This document shows positions 23,348 to 32,611 of a DNA stretch of 41,898 nucleotides, piece by piece. Made by a program: the position numbers and the translations under genes. Positions within the stretch are counted from its first letter, which is position 1. Each line of letters opens with the position of its first letter. Origin of the DNA: Chloroflexota bacterium (GTDB taxonomy: Bacteria > Chloroflexota > Anaerolineae > J036 > Brachytrichaceae); assembly GCA_023488685.1 (NCBI GenBank), contig JAMDDR010000300.1, positions 1 through 41,898 on the forward strand, given 5' to 3'. A model generated the notes under the pieces. The model saw only the letters and a program-made list of their open reading frames with translations. It had not been told where the DNA came from and did not search any database.

Positions 23348-25384
23348 TTATTCGGCTTCGATGGTCAGTTCGACGCCATCCTGGATCACAGGATCACCAT
23401 GTGCATCCGTGACGGTCACTGGCACATTCTGGAGTGACGGGTAGAGATAAGCGCCAATCCGTACGCGATAGGGTGGTTGTGGCACAGGTTGTGGCAATGG
23501 AATATCAAACCAGTGCAGCAGCACATCGCCCGTGCGCCAGTTGGAAGGCTGGATTCCGCCGCCATCCATCTGGGCAACCTTCTGCCCGTTTACGAGCACG
23601 TGGTTGAACCAGTGATAGTCGACACCGGCGTCAGGCACCCGGTCGACGCGCAGCAACACCTCCAGGTGCAAATGGTCACGATGTTCAGCCCGGTAGCCCA
23701 GCACAGCCACCCCGTTCGCCCATTCCGCCGCTGCGATTGCGGTGTAGTCATGGGTAAAGGGTTCGGCGACCCGCACATAGGTGTAGGCGCCACCTCCCGT
23801 CACCCGGATGGGGACACGCTGCGTGAACACGTTCCCCCGGTTCGATATTCGCAACAGGGTGGTCATCGCTTGCTCAGTGCCTGGCGCAAAGATATACTGC
23901 GCCGCGTCAGGCCGCAGGATCAACCCTGCATCGCTGTTGGCAAAACGGTGTGGCATGTCCGCCAACACCACGTTCATGATCGTCGCCTGTTCGTTAACCA
24001 ATGGGTCCCCACCGGGCACCACTGCGATCACATCCTCCAGGGCAGCACAACCGGCCTGCGTGCATCGTGCCTCGCGTGCCATCTCGGCCACGGTCAACGC
24101 GCTCCGCACCGGCAGCCCATAACCGCCGTTACTGGTGTCGTAGCGCTCGACAAAACCGGCAAAGCGGGTCACCGTCAGGCACTGCCACGCAACGATCCCA
24201 GCGATCACTGTCAACGTTGCCACGGCGACGGCTGTGCGTGTCCATCGGGCCATGGTCCGCTGCGCCGCACAAGCCAGCGCACGATCGATGCCCAGCCCCA
24301 TGAGGATGAACGGCACCGGGTAGAGCGGCAGCAAGTAATGCATCTGAATCGGCTTGCTATGACGCAATTGCAACAGCACCGGGATACACCACCATGCCAG
24401 GAGCAACCCATACACCGGCCATGGCTCATTTCCACGACGAAGGCCACGGAGGCACAGCGCCGCCAACAGGACGATACAGATGATGAGCGCGAACACCTGG
24501 ATGGTGTCGATCGCGTCGAACGCTTGCGGGACCTGAGCCAGCCACTGGAGATAGGCGCCGTCCGTCAGGTCGCTCAGATGCATGCCGCCACTTTGCCATA
24601 GCGCGGTGCGCAGTGCATCCAGGTTCACGACAGCCTCGCCACCGGTGGTTCCCAGGAGCGCACGCACGTTACCGAAATCGTGTGACGCGTCGTACTGCAG
24701 GTACACGAAGGCCAACAACAGCAATGGCAGCAGCCCCACCAGAGCGGGCAATGGCCGTAACGTACGCCATCCCAGCAACACAGCGACGATGGTGACCGGG
24801 ACAAGGTAGAGCGCCGACAGATGAGAACCGGCACACAACGCCAGCCCCAACCCTGCCAATGCCCAACCCCACGGGTTCCGGCGCTGCAGCGCCTCAAGCA
24901 AACCAAACAACAAGATGACCGAGAATAGCGGCGGCTGGATGATGCCCAGGTTGCGGGAGAAGTAGACCGCCCAGGGCGCGACGGCAAACAACAGAGCGGC
25001 GAGCGTGGCGACACGCCGGTTGAAATAGCGCTCACACAGCACCCAGCACAAGCCCACAGCCAGCACGTCCAGCAGGCTTCGGTAGACGGCGATGGCGAGA
25101 AAGTCACGCGTGAACAGATAAGGGAGCGCGAGTGTATAGAGGTAGACAGGCGGATGATTCGCAACCGACCCGCTGAACGGCGCGACCTTCAGCCATTGTC
25201 CTTGAGCGATGCTCAACGCGAATTGAGGCGCCGAGGCTTCGTCAAAGCGCACATCGATTAAGTCCAGCGCATACAGGCGCAACGATGCTGCGAGGAGGAC
25301 GATGACAGCCAGCGGCCACCAGCGTTGTAAGGCGCGCACGACGCGTGGTGCATCCAACGTGTTGTGTTGCATTGTTGTCGTCAA
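23348..25384 (-). CDS. GT39/ArnT-like integral membrane glycosyltransferase (GT-C fold)
   Basis: 678 residues. Helix 1 at 22-42 is followed by a periplasmic loop with V-R-F-D-E-A-S-A-P-Q, the acidic Asp-Glu signature of polyprenol-phosphate sugar transferases. About 11-12 helices reach to residue 420; the last 200 residues are a soluble beta-rich domain. It probably transfers a sugar from a lipid-linked donor to an outer-surface acceptor. The frame opens with TTG overlapping the PBP stop (TTGA); ATG 25372, four codons on, is an alternative. Coupling to a peptidoglycan synthase suggests a shared envelope role. Confidence 0.87.
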   Translation of the reverse strand: MTTTMQHNTLDAPRVVRALQRWWPLAVIVLLAASLRLYALDLIDVRFDEASAPQFALSIAQGQWLKVAPFSGSVANHPPVYLYTLALPYLFTRDFLAIAVYRSLLDVLAVGLCWVLCERYFNRRVATLAALLFAVAPWAVYFSRNLGIIQPPLFSVILLFGLLEALQRRNPWGWALAGLGLALCAGSHLSALYLVPVTIVAVLLGWRTLRPLPALVGLLPLLLLAFVYLQYDASHDFGNVRALLGTTGGEAVVNLDALRTALWQSGGMHLSDLTDGAYLQWLAQVPQAFDAIDTIQVFALIICIVLLAALCLRGLRRGNEPWPVYGLLLAWWCIPVLLQLRHSKPIQMHYLLPLYPVPFILMGLGIDRALACAAQRTMARWTRTAVAVATLTVIAGIVAWQCLTVTRFAGFVERYDTSNGGYGLPVRSALTVAEMAREARCTQAGCAALEDVIAVVPGGDPLVNEQATIMNVVLADMPHRFANSDAGLILRPDAAQYIFAPGTEQAMTTLLRISNRGNVFTQRVPIRVTGGGAYTYVRVAEPFTHDYTAIAAAEWANGVAVLGYRAEHRDHLHLEVLLRVDRVPDAGVDYHWFNHVLVNGQKVAQMDGGGIQPSNWRTGDVLLHWFDIPLPQPVPQPPYRVRIGAYLYPSLQNVPVTVTDAHGDPVIQDGVELTIEAE

Positions 25385-27891
25385 TTATCCGCCGTTTGAT
25401 CCAGCACTCGCACCGTCACCGCTTCACTGTCACGCACGGAGCCATCGGCGAAGTGCGCCCTGGCCACGAAGTGATGCTCGCCTGGCACCAGCGTCCAAAA
25501 GCCTGCGTAGCCAGGGGGAGCGAAATCGGCGATCACCTCGGTACCGTCGACAATCACCTCGACGCGTTCCACGGCGGCATCATCCACCCGCACGGTCACA
25601 GGGATGCGCTGCAACGAAAGCGGCAGTTGTTTCGATATGCGATAGATGGAGCCAGGATCGGGCTGCACGATGGTGACCGGCGCGCACGCATTGGCCTCAT
25701 CCTGTCCACACCCATTTTCCCCAGTGATGTTTCCCTCCGGTTCATACAGCGGCCAGCCCTGTTCGCGTGCCCACTCACGCGCCGCAGCGGGCAGCATCAA
25801 CACCACTCGCTCGCCAATGTGCGCCGCCGGCGTAGCTGCATCGGCCGGTTTGCCCGTGGTCACATCGATGTTGATGCGCCGGTACCAGTTATCCTGTTCG
25901 GTGGGTTCGCTGCCCTTGATGAACCACTCACTGCGCGTAAGCGCGCAGTCCGGCGACGGCAGCATGCCCGACAGCGCGCAGACGGTCACGCGCACCAGGC
26001 CGTCGGGTTGCTCGAACGTCTTGGCAGGCTGGCCGCGTAACGCCACCTCCATGAAGTCGTGCCAGATCGGGCCGGCACCGGTCACGCCACTGATCCGCAC
26101 CATCGGTTCGTTATTCGCGTTGCCAACCCACACGCCGGCGACGAGGTCAGGGGTGAACCCTACCGTCCAGTTGTCGCGCCAGTCTGTCGTCGTGCCCGTC
26201 TTCACCGCCGCGGGCCGGCTCAACCGCAATACGCTGTTCTGGCCAAATGCAGCCGCCCGCGCTGCGTTATCGGACAGGATATCCGACACCAGCCAGGCGA
26301 TGCGCGGGTCGACCGCCGGAGCTGCCGATTCGGTTTCACCGCGCAAGAAGAGAACCTTGCCCTTGCTATCGGATACCTTGCGGACCGCGTATGGATCCAC
26401 CCGCGCCCCCGCGTTCGCGAATGCACCATAAGCGGCCGTCAGTTCGAGCAACCGCACCTCACCGCCGCCCAACGTCAGCGCCAGCCCATAGGACTCGACG
26501 CTGCGGAACGAATGAATGCCCAATGCATTGGCCAGGTCAAGCATGCGCTCCAATCCAACCTGTTGAAGAACACTGACGGCAGCCACATTATTCGACGTCG
26601 CCAGCGCGTCGCGCACGCTAATCGGTCCGTGGTTCTGGCTGTCATAGTTCTGTGGCACGTAGGGCAATCCCTCGCGTGTAGGAAAGGAGGTGCGCACGTC
26701 AATGATCGGCGTTGCCGCCGTAAAACCCGGCACACTGCCAAAAGCAGCCGCATACGTCACCGGTTTGATCGCACTGCCGGGTTGTCGCAACGCCAGCGCT
26801 GCGTTCACCGCGCCGCTGATCTGCGCATTGAAGAAGTCAGGGCTGCCGACCATGGCCACGATCTCACCCGTGCCTGGATGCAGCGCCACCAGCGCAGCGT
26901 TGTTCGTGTTGTGCGCTGGTGCGTTGTCTGTCGGCGTTTGAAGTTGCTCCAGGCGGGCACGGATAATATCCTGCGCCGCGTCATTGAGCCCAAGGTCTAG
27001 TGTGGTCGTGACGATCAGCCCGCCGCGCGTCGCTGCCTCCGCGCCAAAACGCTCCTCTAACCAACGCCGCACGTAGGATACGAAGTGCGCTGCGCGAATG
27101 GAGAACGGCTCTGGCGCGTAACTCAGTTTTGCCTGCCGTGCAATGGCGGCATCATTCGCCGTGAGCGCCCCTTGCTTCACCATCAGGTCCAGGACGACCG
27201 TCTGGCGCCGTCTGGCAGCCTCCGGGTCATTGTAGGGGTCATACAACGCCGGCGCCTGCGGTAGACCGGCCAACAACGTGCACTCCGCCAGGTCAAGCTC
27301 ACTCGCCGATTTGCCAAAATAAGCATGCGCCGCTGCCTCGACACCATAAGCGAGGTTACCGTAGTACACCTCGTTCAGATAGAGTGCCAGTACGTCATCC
27401 TTGGAATAGCGTCCGGCAATCTGCCAGGCCAGCAGCGATTCGCGCAGCTTGCGCAGTAGTGTGCGCTGGCTGCGTTCTTCCGGGTCTAGCAACAGCATGC
27501 GCGCCAACTGCTGGGTGATGGTGCTGCCACCAGCCAACACCTCACCCCCCTGTAGATTGATCCACAGCGCGCGCACAATACCGGCGATATCCACTCCGGG
27601 GTTACTGTAGAAGTTTGCATCTTCCACGGCAACCGTCGCCTGCCGCAGGTGTAAGGGGATCTTAGCCAGTGGCAACGGGGTGTGATGGCCAGCGCGTGGG
27701 TCGATCACCTCGTACAACAGGCGCCCGTTACGATCCAGGATCTTCGTGCTGGGAGCCTGCGAGCGTTCGTGCAGATTGTCCACTGATGGCAGGCTGAGCC
27801 ACAGGACCAACAGAGCCAGGAGCGGCAGCAGGGCAACACTGAACGTAACGACGAGGATGATGCGCTTGCGACGGTTAACCGGCTTGAACAT
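25381..27891 (-). CDS. Class A penicillin-binding protein, PBP1C-type
   Basis: 836 residues. A single N-terminal membrane anchor (11-33) precedes a GT51 transglycosylase (E-D-A-N-F-Y with Glu90, then G-G-S-T-I-T-Q-Q). The transpeptidase has S-x-x-K at Ser373-Lys376, S-N-N at 433-435 and K-T-G-T at 564-567, so both activities look intact. A C-terminal domain (about 640-836) with a final Ig-like strand set matches the PBP1C tail. It polymerises and cross-links peptidoglycan. It is the first gene of a two-gene unit with the glycosyltransferase. It has no Shine-Dalgarno, but a TATAAT lies 17 bases upstream. Confidence 0.93.
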   Translation of the reverse strand: MFKPVNRRKRIILVVTFSVALLPLLALLVLWLSLPSVDNLHERSQAPSTKILDRNGRLLYEVIDPRAGHHTPLPLAKIPLHLRQATVAVEDANFYSNPGVDIAGIVRALWINLQGGEVLAGGSTITQQLARMLLLDPEERSQRTLLRKLRESLLAWQIAGRYSKDDVLALYLNEVYYGNLAYGVEAAAHAYFGKSASELDLAECTLLAGLPQAPALYDPYNDPEAARRRQTVVLDLMVKQGALTANDAAIARQAKLSYAPEPFSIRAAHFVSYVRRWLEERFGAEAATRGGLIVTTTLDLGLNDAAQDIIRARLEQLQTPTDNAPAHNTNNAALVALHPGTGEIVAMVGSPDFFNAQISGAVNAALALRQPGSAIKPVTYAAAFGSVPGFTAATPIIDVRTSFPTREGLPYVPQNYDSQNHGPISVRDALATSNNVAAVSVLQQVGLERMLDLANALGIHSFRSVESYGLALTLGGGEVRLLELTAAYGAFANAGARVDPYAVRKVSDSKGKVLFLRGETESAAPAVDPRIAWLVSDILSDNAARAAAFGQNSVLRLSRPAAVKTGTTTDWRDNWTVGFTPDLVAGVWVGNANNEPMVRISGVTGAGPIWHDFMEVALRGQPAKTFEQPDGLVRVTVCALSGMLPSPDCALTRSEWFIKGSEPTEQDNWYRRINIDVTTGKPADAATPAAHIGERVVLMLPAAAREWAREQGWPLYEPEGNITGENGCGQDEANACAPVTIVQPDPGSIYRISKQLPLSLQRIPVTVRVDDAAVERVEVIVDGTEVIADFAPPGYAGFWTLVPGEHHFVARAHFADGSVRDSEAVTVRVLDQTADN

Positions 27892-27908
27892 GCGTGTTGG
27901 ATCAAAAC

Positions 27909-27914
27909 ATTATA
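27909..27914 (-). promoter_or_regulatory. -10 element for the PBP1C gene
   Basis: On the minus strand TATAAT lies 17 bases before the ATG at 27891. Transcription would start about 10 bases upstream of the codon, leaving a very short leader without Shine-Dalgarno. The same bases read on the plus strand also contain TATAAT (27911-27916), so the site could serve the divergent aminotransferase gene too. Confidence 0.45.
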
Positions 27915-27950
27915 ATCGCCCTCATCGATCTGATAGCAATCGTCTATCGG

Positions 27951-27981
27951 ATCCAGACAGCATCCAGACAACATCCAGTGA
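27951..27981. repeat. 11-bp direct repeats in the divergent PBP1C/aminotransferase promoter region
   Basis: ATCCAGACAGC, ATCCAGACAAC and a partial ATCCAGTGA follow one another at an 11-bp period. They sit 28 bases upstream of the aminotransferase start, between its start and the possible bidirectional -10. The spacing fits a direct-repeat operator or simple slippage. No regulator binding site is recognised. Confidence 0.55.
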
Positions 27982-28008
27982 TTCATTCCATACGACGGAG
28001 CGTAACCC

Positions 28009-29103
28009 ATGACCGAACACACTAAACTATTCATACCCGGACCGATCGAGGTGAGAGAGAGCATTCTGCAAGCGCAGACCAGGCCCATGATCGGCCATCG
28101 TGGTAAGGTATTCGAAGATTTATTCGCACGCATTCAATCCAAGCTGCGCACGGTGTTCTACACCTCACAGCGTGTTTTTCTCAGCACCTCTTCCGGCACG
28201 GGCCTATGGGAAGGCGCGGCGCGCAACTGTGTCACGGATGATCCGTCGCGCGGCGTTCTCGCCACCGTATGCGGCGCTTTTAGTGAACGTTGGGCGGACG
28301 TGTTCGAGCGCAATGGAAAAACGACCACGGTTATCCAGGTTGGCCAGGGCAAGGCCATTAAACCGGAGATGGTGCGCGATGCGATCAAAGCCCACCCCGC
28401 CACGTTCGACGCCATCGCCATCGTCCACAACGAGACCAGCACCGGCGTGATGAATCCGCTGGAGGACATCGTCGCCGTCGTCAAGGAATTGTCACCAGAC
28501 ACACTCATCCTGGTGGACGCCGTGAGTTCGCTGGCCGGCGTGAAGATCGATTTCGAAGCGCTCGGTCTGGACGTGTTGCTCACATCGTCACAGAAATGCT
28601 TCGGGCTCCCGCCGGGGCTGGCATTTGCTGCTGTCAGTGACCGCGCCCTGGAACGCGCCAGGACGATCAAGCACCGCGGCTATTATTTTGACTTCCTCGA
28701 ACTCGAAAAGTTCCTGGTCAAGAACAACACCCCGGCAACGCCTGCAATCTCACTCATGTTCGCACTCGACCAGCAACTGGATGACATGCTGGCCGAGGGA
28801 TTGGACGCGCGCTTCGCCCACCACACCTGCCTGGCGGAGATGACCCGTGCATGGGCACGCTCGCAGGGCTTTGGGTTGTTTGCGGAGCCGGGCTACGAGT
28901 CACAGACCGTGACGTGCGTGGACAACACACGCGGCATCGACGTCAAGGCGCTCAACAAGTTCCTGGCGAGCAGGCACATGAACCTGTCGGACGGCTATGG
29001 CACGCTGAAAGGCAAGACGTTCCGAATCGCGCACATGGCCGACCTGGCCGAAACCGACATGCGGGCGCTATTCGAAGCGATAAATGAGTTTCTGCGGCAG
29101 TAA
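28009..29103 (+). CDS. Class V aminotransferase (serine-glyoxylate/alanine-glyoxylate or SerC-like)
   Basis: 364 residues. Starts with L-F-I-P-G-P-I-E-V, the entrance of serine-pyruvate/alanine-glyoxylate aminotransferases. Asp170 in I-L-V-D-A-V-S-S-L and the PLP lysine Lys196 in S-S-Q-K-C-F-G are in place, and H-N-E-T-S-T-G at 140-146 contacts PLP. Function could be serine-glyoxylate transamination or, as in some thermophiles, phosphoserine aminotransferase. The genes around it (PBP1C, two-component) do not decide. ACGGAG precedes the ATG. Confidence 0.88.
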   Translation: MTEHTKLFIPGPIEVRESILQAQTRPMIGHRGKVFEDLFARIQSKLRTVFYTSQRVFLSTSSGTGLWEGAARNCVTDDPSRGVLATVCGAFSERWADVFERNGKTTTVIQVGQGKAIKPEMVRDAIKAHPATFDAIAIVHNETSTGVMNPLEDIVAVVKELSPDTLILVDAVSSLAGVKIDFEALGLDVLLTSSQKCFGLPPGLAFAAVSDRALERARTIKHRGYYFDFLELEKFLVKNNTPATPAISLMFALDQQLDDMLAEGLDARFAHHTCLAEMTRAWARSQGFGLFAEPGYESQTVTCVDNTRGIDVKALNKFLASRHMNLSDGYGTLKGKTFRIAHMADLAETDMRALFEAINEFLRQ

Positions 29104-29140
29104 GAGACAATTCAAGTAGCGCCTGCGGCGGTAAAGCGTT

Positions 29141-29153
29141 GTGGTATTACCAC
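29141..29153. promoter_or_regulatory. Short palindrome in the aminotransferase/histidine kinase gap
   Basis: GTGGTATTACCAC is a perfect 13-bp palindrome about 130 bases upstream of the histidine kinase start. It suits a small dimeric regulator but may be chance. The rest of the 179-base gap shows no gene or terminator. Confidence 0.3.
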
Positions 29154-29282
29154 GACCTCCATGATGAACATTTCCAGTCCGCGTCGCTGGCAAAGTGAGT
29201 AGAGTGGCACAAGTGAAACCAAGGCACGTGTGACGGGCCAGAGCTGGCAATCGCAGGTGTTTGTTTAAGGCAATATGACACC

Positions 29283-30692
29283 ATGACACTGCGCGATCTC
29301 TTTGCCATAAACCGCGACATCATCCTGTTCATCTATGGGCAGGTGTTCTTCGTGACGGGCCTGGCCATTGCATTGCAATCGCGCCGCTATTCACGTCTGG
29401 ATTTGGCGCGCAGCCTGCAGTGGCTGGCAGCCTTCGGCATCGTCCACGGCCTGCACGAATGGGGTGACCTGTTCATTCCACTCCAGGCCGTCTATCTCAA
29501 TCAACCGTGGGTTCGCGCATTGAATCTCGCCCACTTGATCACGCTGGGAATATCGTTTGCCTGCCTGTTCGAATTCGGCGTGTCGCTGCTCAGGTCGTTT
29601 GCGATCAAGCGACTCGGTGTTGTATTGCGGTGGTCGCCGTTAGCCGTGCTGCTGATTTGGCTCGGTGCGATCTTTTTCCTTCTTCTGCCGGTGATGCCCA
29701 ATTTCGCCGAGTGGCAGCGCACAGCGAACGCCTTGGCACGCTATTTGATCGGCTTTCCCAGCGCATTGCTGGCGGCATATGGCCTGCGCCGTCATGCCCT
29801 GGAGCGCATCGCACCACTCGGCGTGCCGCACATCGTTTGGTCCCTGCGCGTGGCTGGCTTCGCATTGGCACTCTACGCCATGGTCGGCGGGTTGATCGTG
29901 CCGCCGGTGCCGTTCTTCCCTGGCAATTGGTTAAACACGACCACTTTCTTTGAGACAACAGGGCTGCCGGTGCTTTTATTCCGCTCAGTGATCGGTCTGG
30001 CGCTTGCAGTTACCATCATCCGCACACTGGAAGTATTCGATGTGGAGACAGGGCGCATCATCGAAGCGATGGAGCAGCAACAGATCCTCGTTACGGAGCG
30101 CGATCGTATCGGCCGCGAGTTGCACGATGGCGCGATCCAGTTGGTCTACACGGCTGGGCTGCTGGTCGAGTCGGCACACACGATCGCGCCCCTTGACACG
30201 CCCATTGCGAATCGCCTGGAACGGGCCATTTCGGTGCTGAAAGACGCGATCAGCGCACTGCGTCGCAACCTCGGCGAGCTGCGCGTCACACCGTCAGCGA
30301 CATCGGTGGCTGACGGTCTGAAACAACTCGCCGGCGATCCGCGCTTTTCTTCGTTCGTGGATGTGTCGTTGCAATGCGAGATGCCGAGTGGCGATCCGCT
30401 CTCGCCCGTGCGTGTGGAACACATCCTTGCCATCGTCAACGAAGCCATGTCGAATGTGGTGCGGCATGCGCATGCGCGGAAAGCATTGATCACGGCCAAC
30501 TGCAACAGGGATCGCTTGCGTGTAACGATTCAGGATGACGGGGTAGGATTGCCAAAAGAGCTGCAAGCGGGTTACGGTTTGCGCAACATGCGTGATCGCG
30601 CGCGGCTGCTCGGTGGCACATTGGACGTTAGCGATGCAAACAGGCACGGCACAATCGTGACGCTGGATGTTCCCTGGAAGGACGAACGATGA
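29283..30692 (+). CDS. Membrane sensor histidine kinase (NarL-type system, HisKA_3)
   Basis: 469 residues. Seven or eight helices fill residues 10-245, with no periplasmic domain of size, so it probably senses a membrane or intramembrane signal. The HisKA_3 helix R-D-R-I-G-R-E-L-H-D-G carries His281; the catalytic domain has N-E-A-M-S-N-V-V-R-H-A-H-A and D-D-G-V-G-L-P near residues 385 and 420. It lacks PAS or GAF insertions. The ATG of the response regulator overlaps its stop (ATGA). The signal is unknown; the two paralogous membrane modules downstream are possible targets. Confidence 0.92.
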   Translation: MTLRDLFAINRDIILFIYGQVFFVTGLAIALQSRRYSRLDLARSLQWLAAFGIVHGLHEWGDLFIPLQAVYLNQPWVRALNLAHLITLGISFACLFEFGVSLLRSFAIKRLGVVLRWSPLAVLLIWLGAIFFLLLPVMPNFAEWQRTANALARYLIGFPSALLAAYGLRRHALERIAPLGVPHIVWSLRVAGFALALYAMVGGLIVPPVPFFPGNWLNTTTFFETTGLPVLLFRSVIGLALAVTIIRTLEVFDVETGRIIEAMEQQQILVTERDRIGRELHDGAIQLVYTAGLLVESAHTIAPLDTPIANRLERAISVLKDAISALRRNLGELRVTPSATSVADGLKQLAGDPRFSSFVDVSLQCEMPSGDPLSPVRVEHILAIVNEAMSNVVRHAHARKALITANCNRDRLRVTIQDDGVGLPKELQAGYGLRNMRDRARLLGGTLDVSDANRHGTIVTLDVPWKDER

Positions 30693-31348
30693 AGACACAG
30701 GTGTTGCTGGTGGACGATCATGAGATCGTGCGGCTGGGGCTGATGACACTGATTAACGATCAGCCCGACATGGAAGTGGTGGGCGAGGCAGGCAACGCCG
30801 CCGACGCCTTGCGTGTGTCGGAACGATTACAGCCCGATGTGGTACTGATGGACATTCGCATGCCCGGAGAAGGCGGGATTGAGGCCACTCGCCAGATCAC
30901 CTTACATTGCCCAGGTACAAAAGTTGTGATGCTCACATCGTTTGTAGACGATGAACTGATTGTGCGTGCCATTAGCGCTGGTGCAGTAGGCTACGTGTTA
31001 AAGCAAGTCGGGAATGACGAATTGCTGCGTGCAATCAACGCAGCCGCGCGGGGCGAGGCGTTGCTCGATTCGGCAACCACAGCGCGCTTGATTTCGCGCA
31101 TGCGCGAGACCGAGCGCAGAACAGAATCCGATGCATTCCGCGACTTGTCCGGCCGCGAAATGGATGTGCTGGCCGAGGTGGCGCGCGGCAAAAGCAACGC
31201 CGATATAGGTCAAACGCTGAACCTCAGCGAGAAGACCGTGCGCAACTACATCAGCAACATCATGGAAAAGCTGCACCTCGCCAACCGGGTCGAATTGGCT
31301 GTTTATGCAGTCGAGCATCATCTCTTCGAGAAACAAGGACGCAAGTGA
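30689..31348 (+). CDS. NarL/LuxR-family response regulator
   Basis: 219 residues. The receiver domain has L-L-V-D-D-H at the start, phosphoacceptor Asp55 in V-V-L-M-D-I-R-M-P-G, Thr/Ser around 82 and Lys104-like V-L-K-Q-V. The C-terminal LuxR helix-turn-helix (about 150-210) has L-S-G-R-E-M-D-V-L and L-S-E-K-T-V-R-N-Y-I-S-N-I. It is coupled to the kinase gene and followed by a strong terminator. Its target promoter is not identified; candidates include the divergent region at 32429-32719. Confidence 0.95.
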   Translation: MKTQVLLVDDHEIVRLGLMTLINDQPDMEVVGEAGNAADALRVSERLQPDVVLMDIRMPGEGGIEATRQITLHCPGTKVVMLTSFVDDELIVRAISAGAVGYVLKQVGNDELLRAINAAARGEALLDSATTARLISRMRETERRTESDAFRDLSGREMDVLAEVARGKSNADIGQTLNLSEKTVRNYISNIMEKLHLANRVELAVYAVEHHLFEKQGRK

Positions 31349-31365
31349 TCAACACAAGCGCAAAG

Positions 31366-31401
31366 AACAGCCTCGCGGCCAAAACGGACCGCGAGGCTGT
31401 T
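31366..31401. terminator. Bidirectional terminator hairpin between convergent genes
   Basis: Perfect 13-bp stem AACAGCCTCGCGG / CCGCGAGGCTGTT (31366-31378 and 31389-31401) with a ten-base loop. The plus side runs into TTCC and the minus side into CTTTG. It lies 17 bases after the response regulator stop and 21 bases from the convergent module gene. Confidence 0.8.
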
Positions 31402-31422
31402 TCCATAAGCCAAGCTTCTGGC

Positions 31423-31824
31423 TTAATGTGCGGTGAACAAATCGTAGAAGGGCGGGAACGTGCCGAGCAGCCCAATAAAGAGACCGACGAAGCCGACGGC
31501 CAATGACGTGCGCAGGTTCACATTTTTATCGCGGAACATCAAGCCAAGCACCAGCCACACGACGAAGAAGAGGATGGACGGGATGATCGTTTTGCCCGCG
31601 AGGGGTCCGACGCCAGCGTTCCACGTCAGCCACGTCTTGAGGGCGGGTATCGCTTCCGACAGCGGTACGATGATGCCCAATGCCGCGGCGCCGACGCCGC
31701 CAGCGATGAAGGTCGCTGCAGCCGGGCCAGTCTTGACGTCAACGATGCTCATTTCCTCGGGCTTGGTCTCGATGAGGATTGATGGCGTTTGGCTTGCTGC
31801 TGAGGTTGCTGTAAATTGTGCCAT
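31423..31824 (-). CDS. Small three-helix membrane protein, module partner A (copy 1)
   Basis: 133 residues. A variable soluble tail (1-32) precedes three predicted helices: A-T-F-I-A-G-G-V-G-A-A-A-L-G, then I-L-F-F-V-V-W-L-V-L-G-L, then V-G-F-V-G-L-F-I-G-L-L-G-T-F-P. GGAGGTAA lies before the ATG. It is clearly paralogous to 33302-33694 along the whole membrane part (shared G-P-L-x-G-K and L-L-G-T-F-P / L-I-G-T-F-P blocks). It follows the four-helix gene on the same strand after 55 bases. I do not recognise the family; no Cys or His clusters are present, so it probably scaffolds the four-helix partner. Confidence 0.75.
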   Translation of the reverse strand: MAQFTATSAASQTPSILIETKPEEMSIVDVKTGPAAATFIAGGVGAAALGIIVPLSEAIPALKTWLTWNAGVGPLAGKTIIPSILFFVVWLVLGLMFRDKNVNLRTSLAVGFVGLFIGLLGTFPPFYDLFTAH

Positions 31825-31879
31825 GTCTGTTACCTCCGTAGTTGATCTATAAAATCTTTACAGAATGGTCCCGTGGTGA

Positions 31880-32428
31880 TCAATGCAGCGGGGCTGCTTT
31901 GGTGATAAAGGCGCCGAACGCGCCAGCGGCAGCGGCGGCCAGGAACGCCACCGCGAAGAAGATCATAGCCGCTCGGCGAATCTCCGGGTGTTTGGCCAGG
32001 CGCGGACCATAATAGGCGACCAGGAACGCTACGACTGTCGCCGCAATCGGCGCGAGCCATGCCACGTGCTCCTTCCACTCCATGCCGAACTTGTGCCACT
32101 CGGCCGTGGTATGGCTGGCCAGCAGGAAGTAGCGCGGGTACTCCACCAGCGCGGCCGCGTTGGTTAGGTCGACGCCCTTCGGCGGCGTGGCGCGGTACCA
32201 CGGGTACACGATATACGTTCCAGTGATGACCGTGAGCCACACAACGACGGCCATCACCCACATGCCAACGTTCAAACGGCGGACACGCTCACGGATACCC
32301 GCTACCGTGACGAGCTCTGGGCGTAAGCTGTACAGACCGGCCAGGCCGCCCGCAAACGCGAGCAGGAAGATGGCGCCGAATCCCATACCGTGGATGATCG
32401 TCCACAGCTCTTTAGAAGTAACTTCCAT
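31880..32428 (-). CDS. Four-helix membrane protein with conserved His, module partner B (copy 1)
   Basis: 182 residues and four helices (about 12-33, 55-75, 122-142, 153-175). Three histidines are conserved with the paralogue at 32720: His13 in I-I-H-G-M-G-F-G-A, and His112 and His121 in E-W-H-K-F-G-M-E-W-K-E-H-V. Two sit at membrane edges, a layout reminiscent of diheme or quinone-linked membrane cytochromes, but no c-type motif is present, and this is inference. This copy has a 12-residue insert (about 84-97) after Y-P-W-Y-R-A. AAGGAGG precedes the start. It is transcribed before partner A. Function unknown. Confidence 0.75.
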   Translation of the reverse strand: MEVTSKELWTIIHGMGFGAIFLLAFAGGLAGLYSLRPELVTVAGIRERVRRLNVGMWVMAVVVWLTVITGTYIVYPWYRATPPKGVDLTNAAALVEYPRYFLLASHTTAEWHKFGMEWKEHVAWLAPIAATVVAFLVAYYGPRLAKHPEIRRAAMIFFAVAFLAAAAAGAFGAFITKAAPLH

Positions 32429-32545
32429 GCTGATTGCCTCCTTAGGGTAACGATTGATTTCACGCCTGATTGGGCTTGATCATGTTGTAAGGGGATTCGC
32501 GCCGTAGCGTTAGGGGCGGATGTCCTTGATTCATTAGGTACACAC

Positions 32546-32560
32546 GACCCTATCAGGGTC
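32546..32560. promoter_or_regulatory. Short inverted repeat in the divergent module promoter region
   Basis: GACCCT-ATC-AGGGTC is a perfect 6-bp inverted repeat in the 291-base gap between the two divergent module copies. It could be an operator or the stem of a short hairpin; ATTTTC follows on the plus strand. The rest of the gap shows no gene. Confidence 0.35.
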
Positions 32561-32590
32561 ATTTTCAAGATGACGAAATTCGTACGTGAA

Positions 32591-32611
32591 CACATCGCGA
32601 GCGTCGATGTG
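32591..32611. promoter_or_regulatory. Candidate operator between the divergent module copies
   Basis: CACATCG-CGAGCGT-CGATGTG is a perfect 7-bp inverted repeat with a 7-base spacer, giving half-sites about 14 bases centre to centre. It lies about 163 bases from one start codon and 109 from the other, so one dimeric factor could control both. Which factor is unknown; the adjacent NarL-type regulator and PadR regulator are both possible. Confidence 0.4.
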
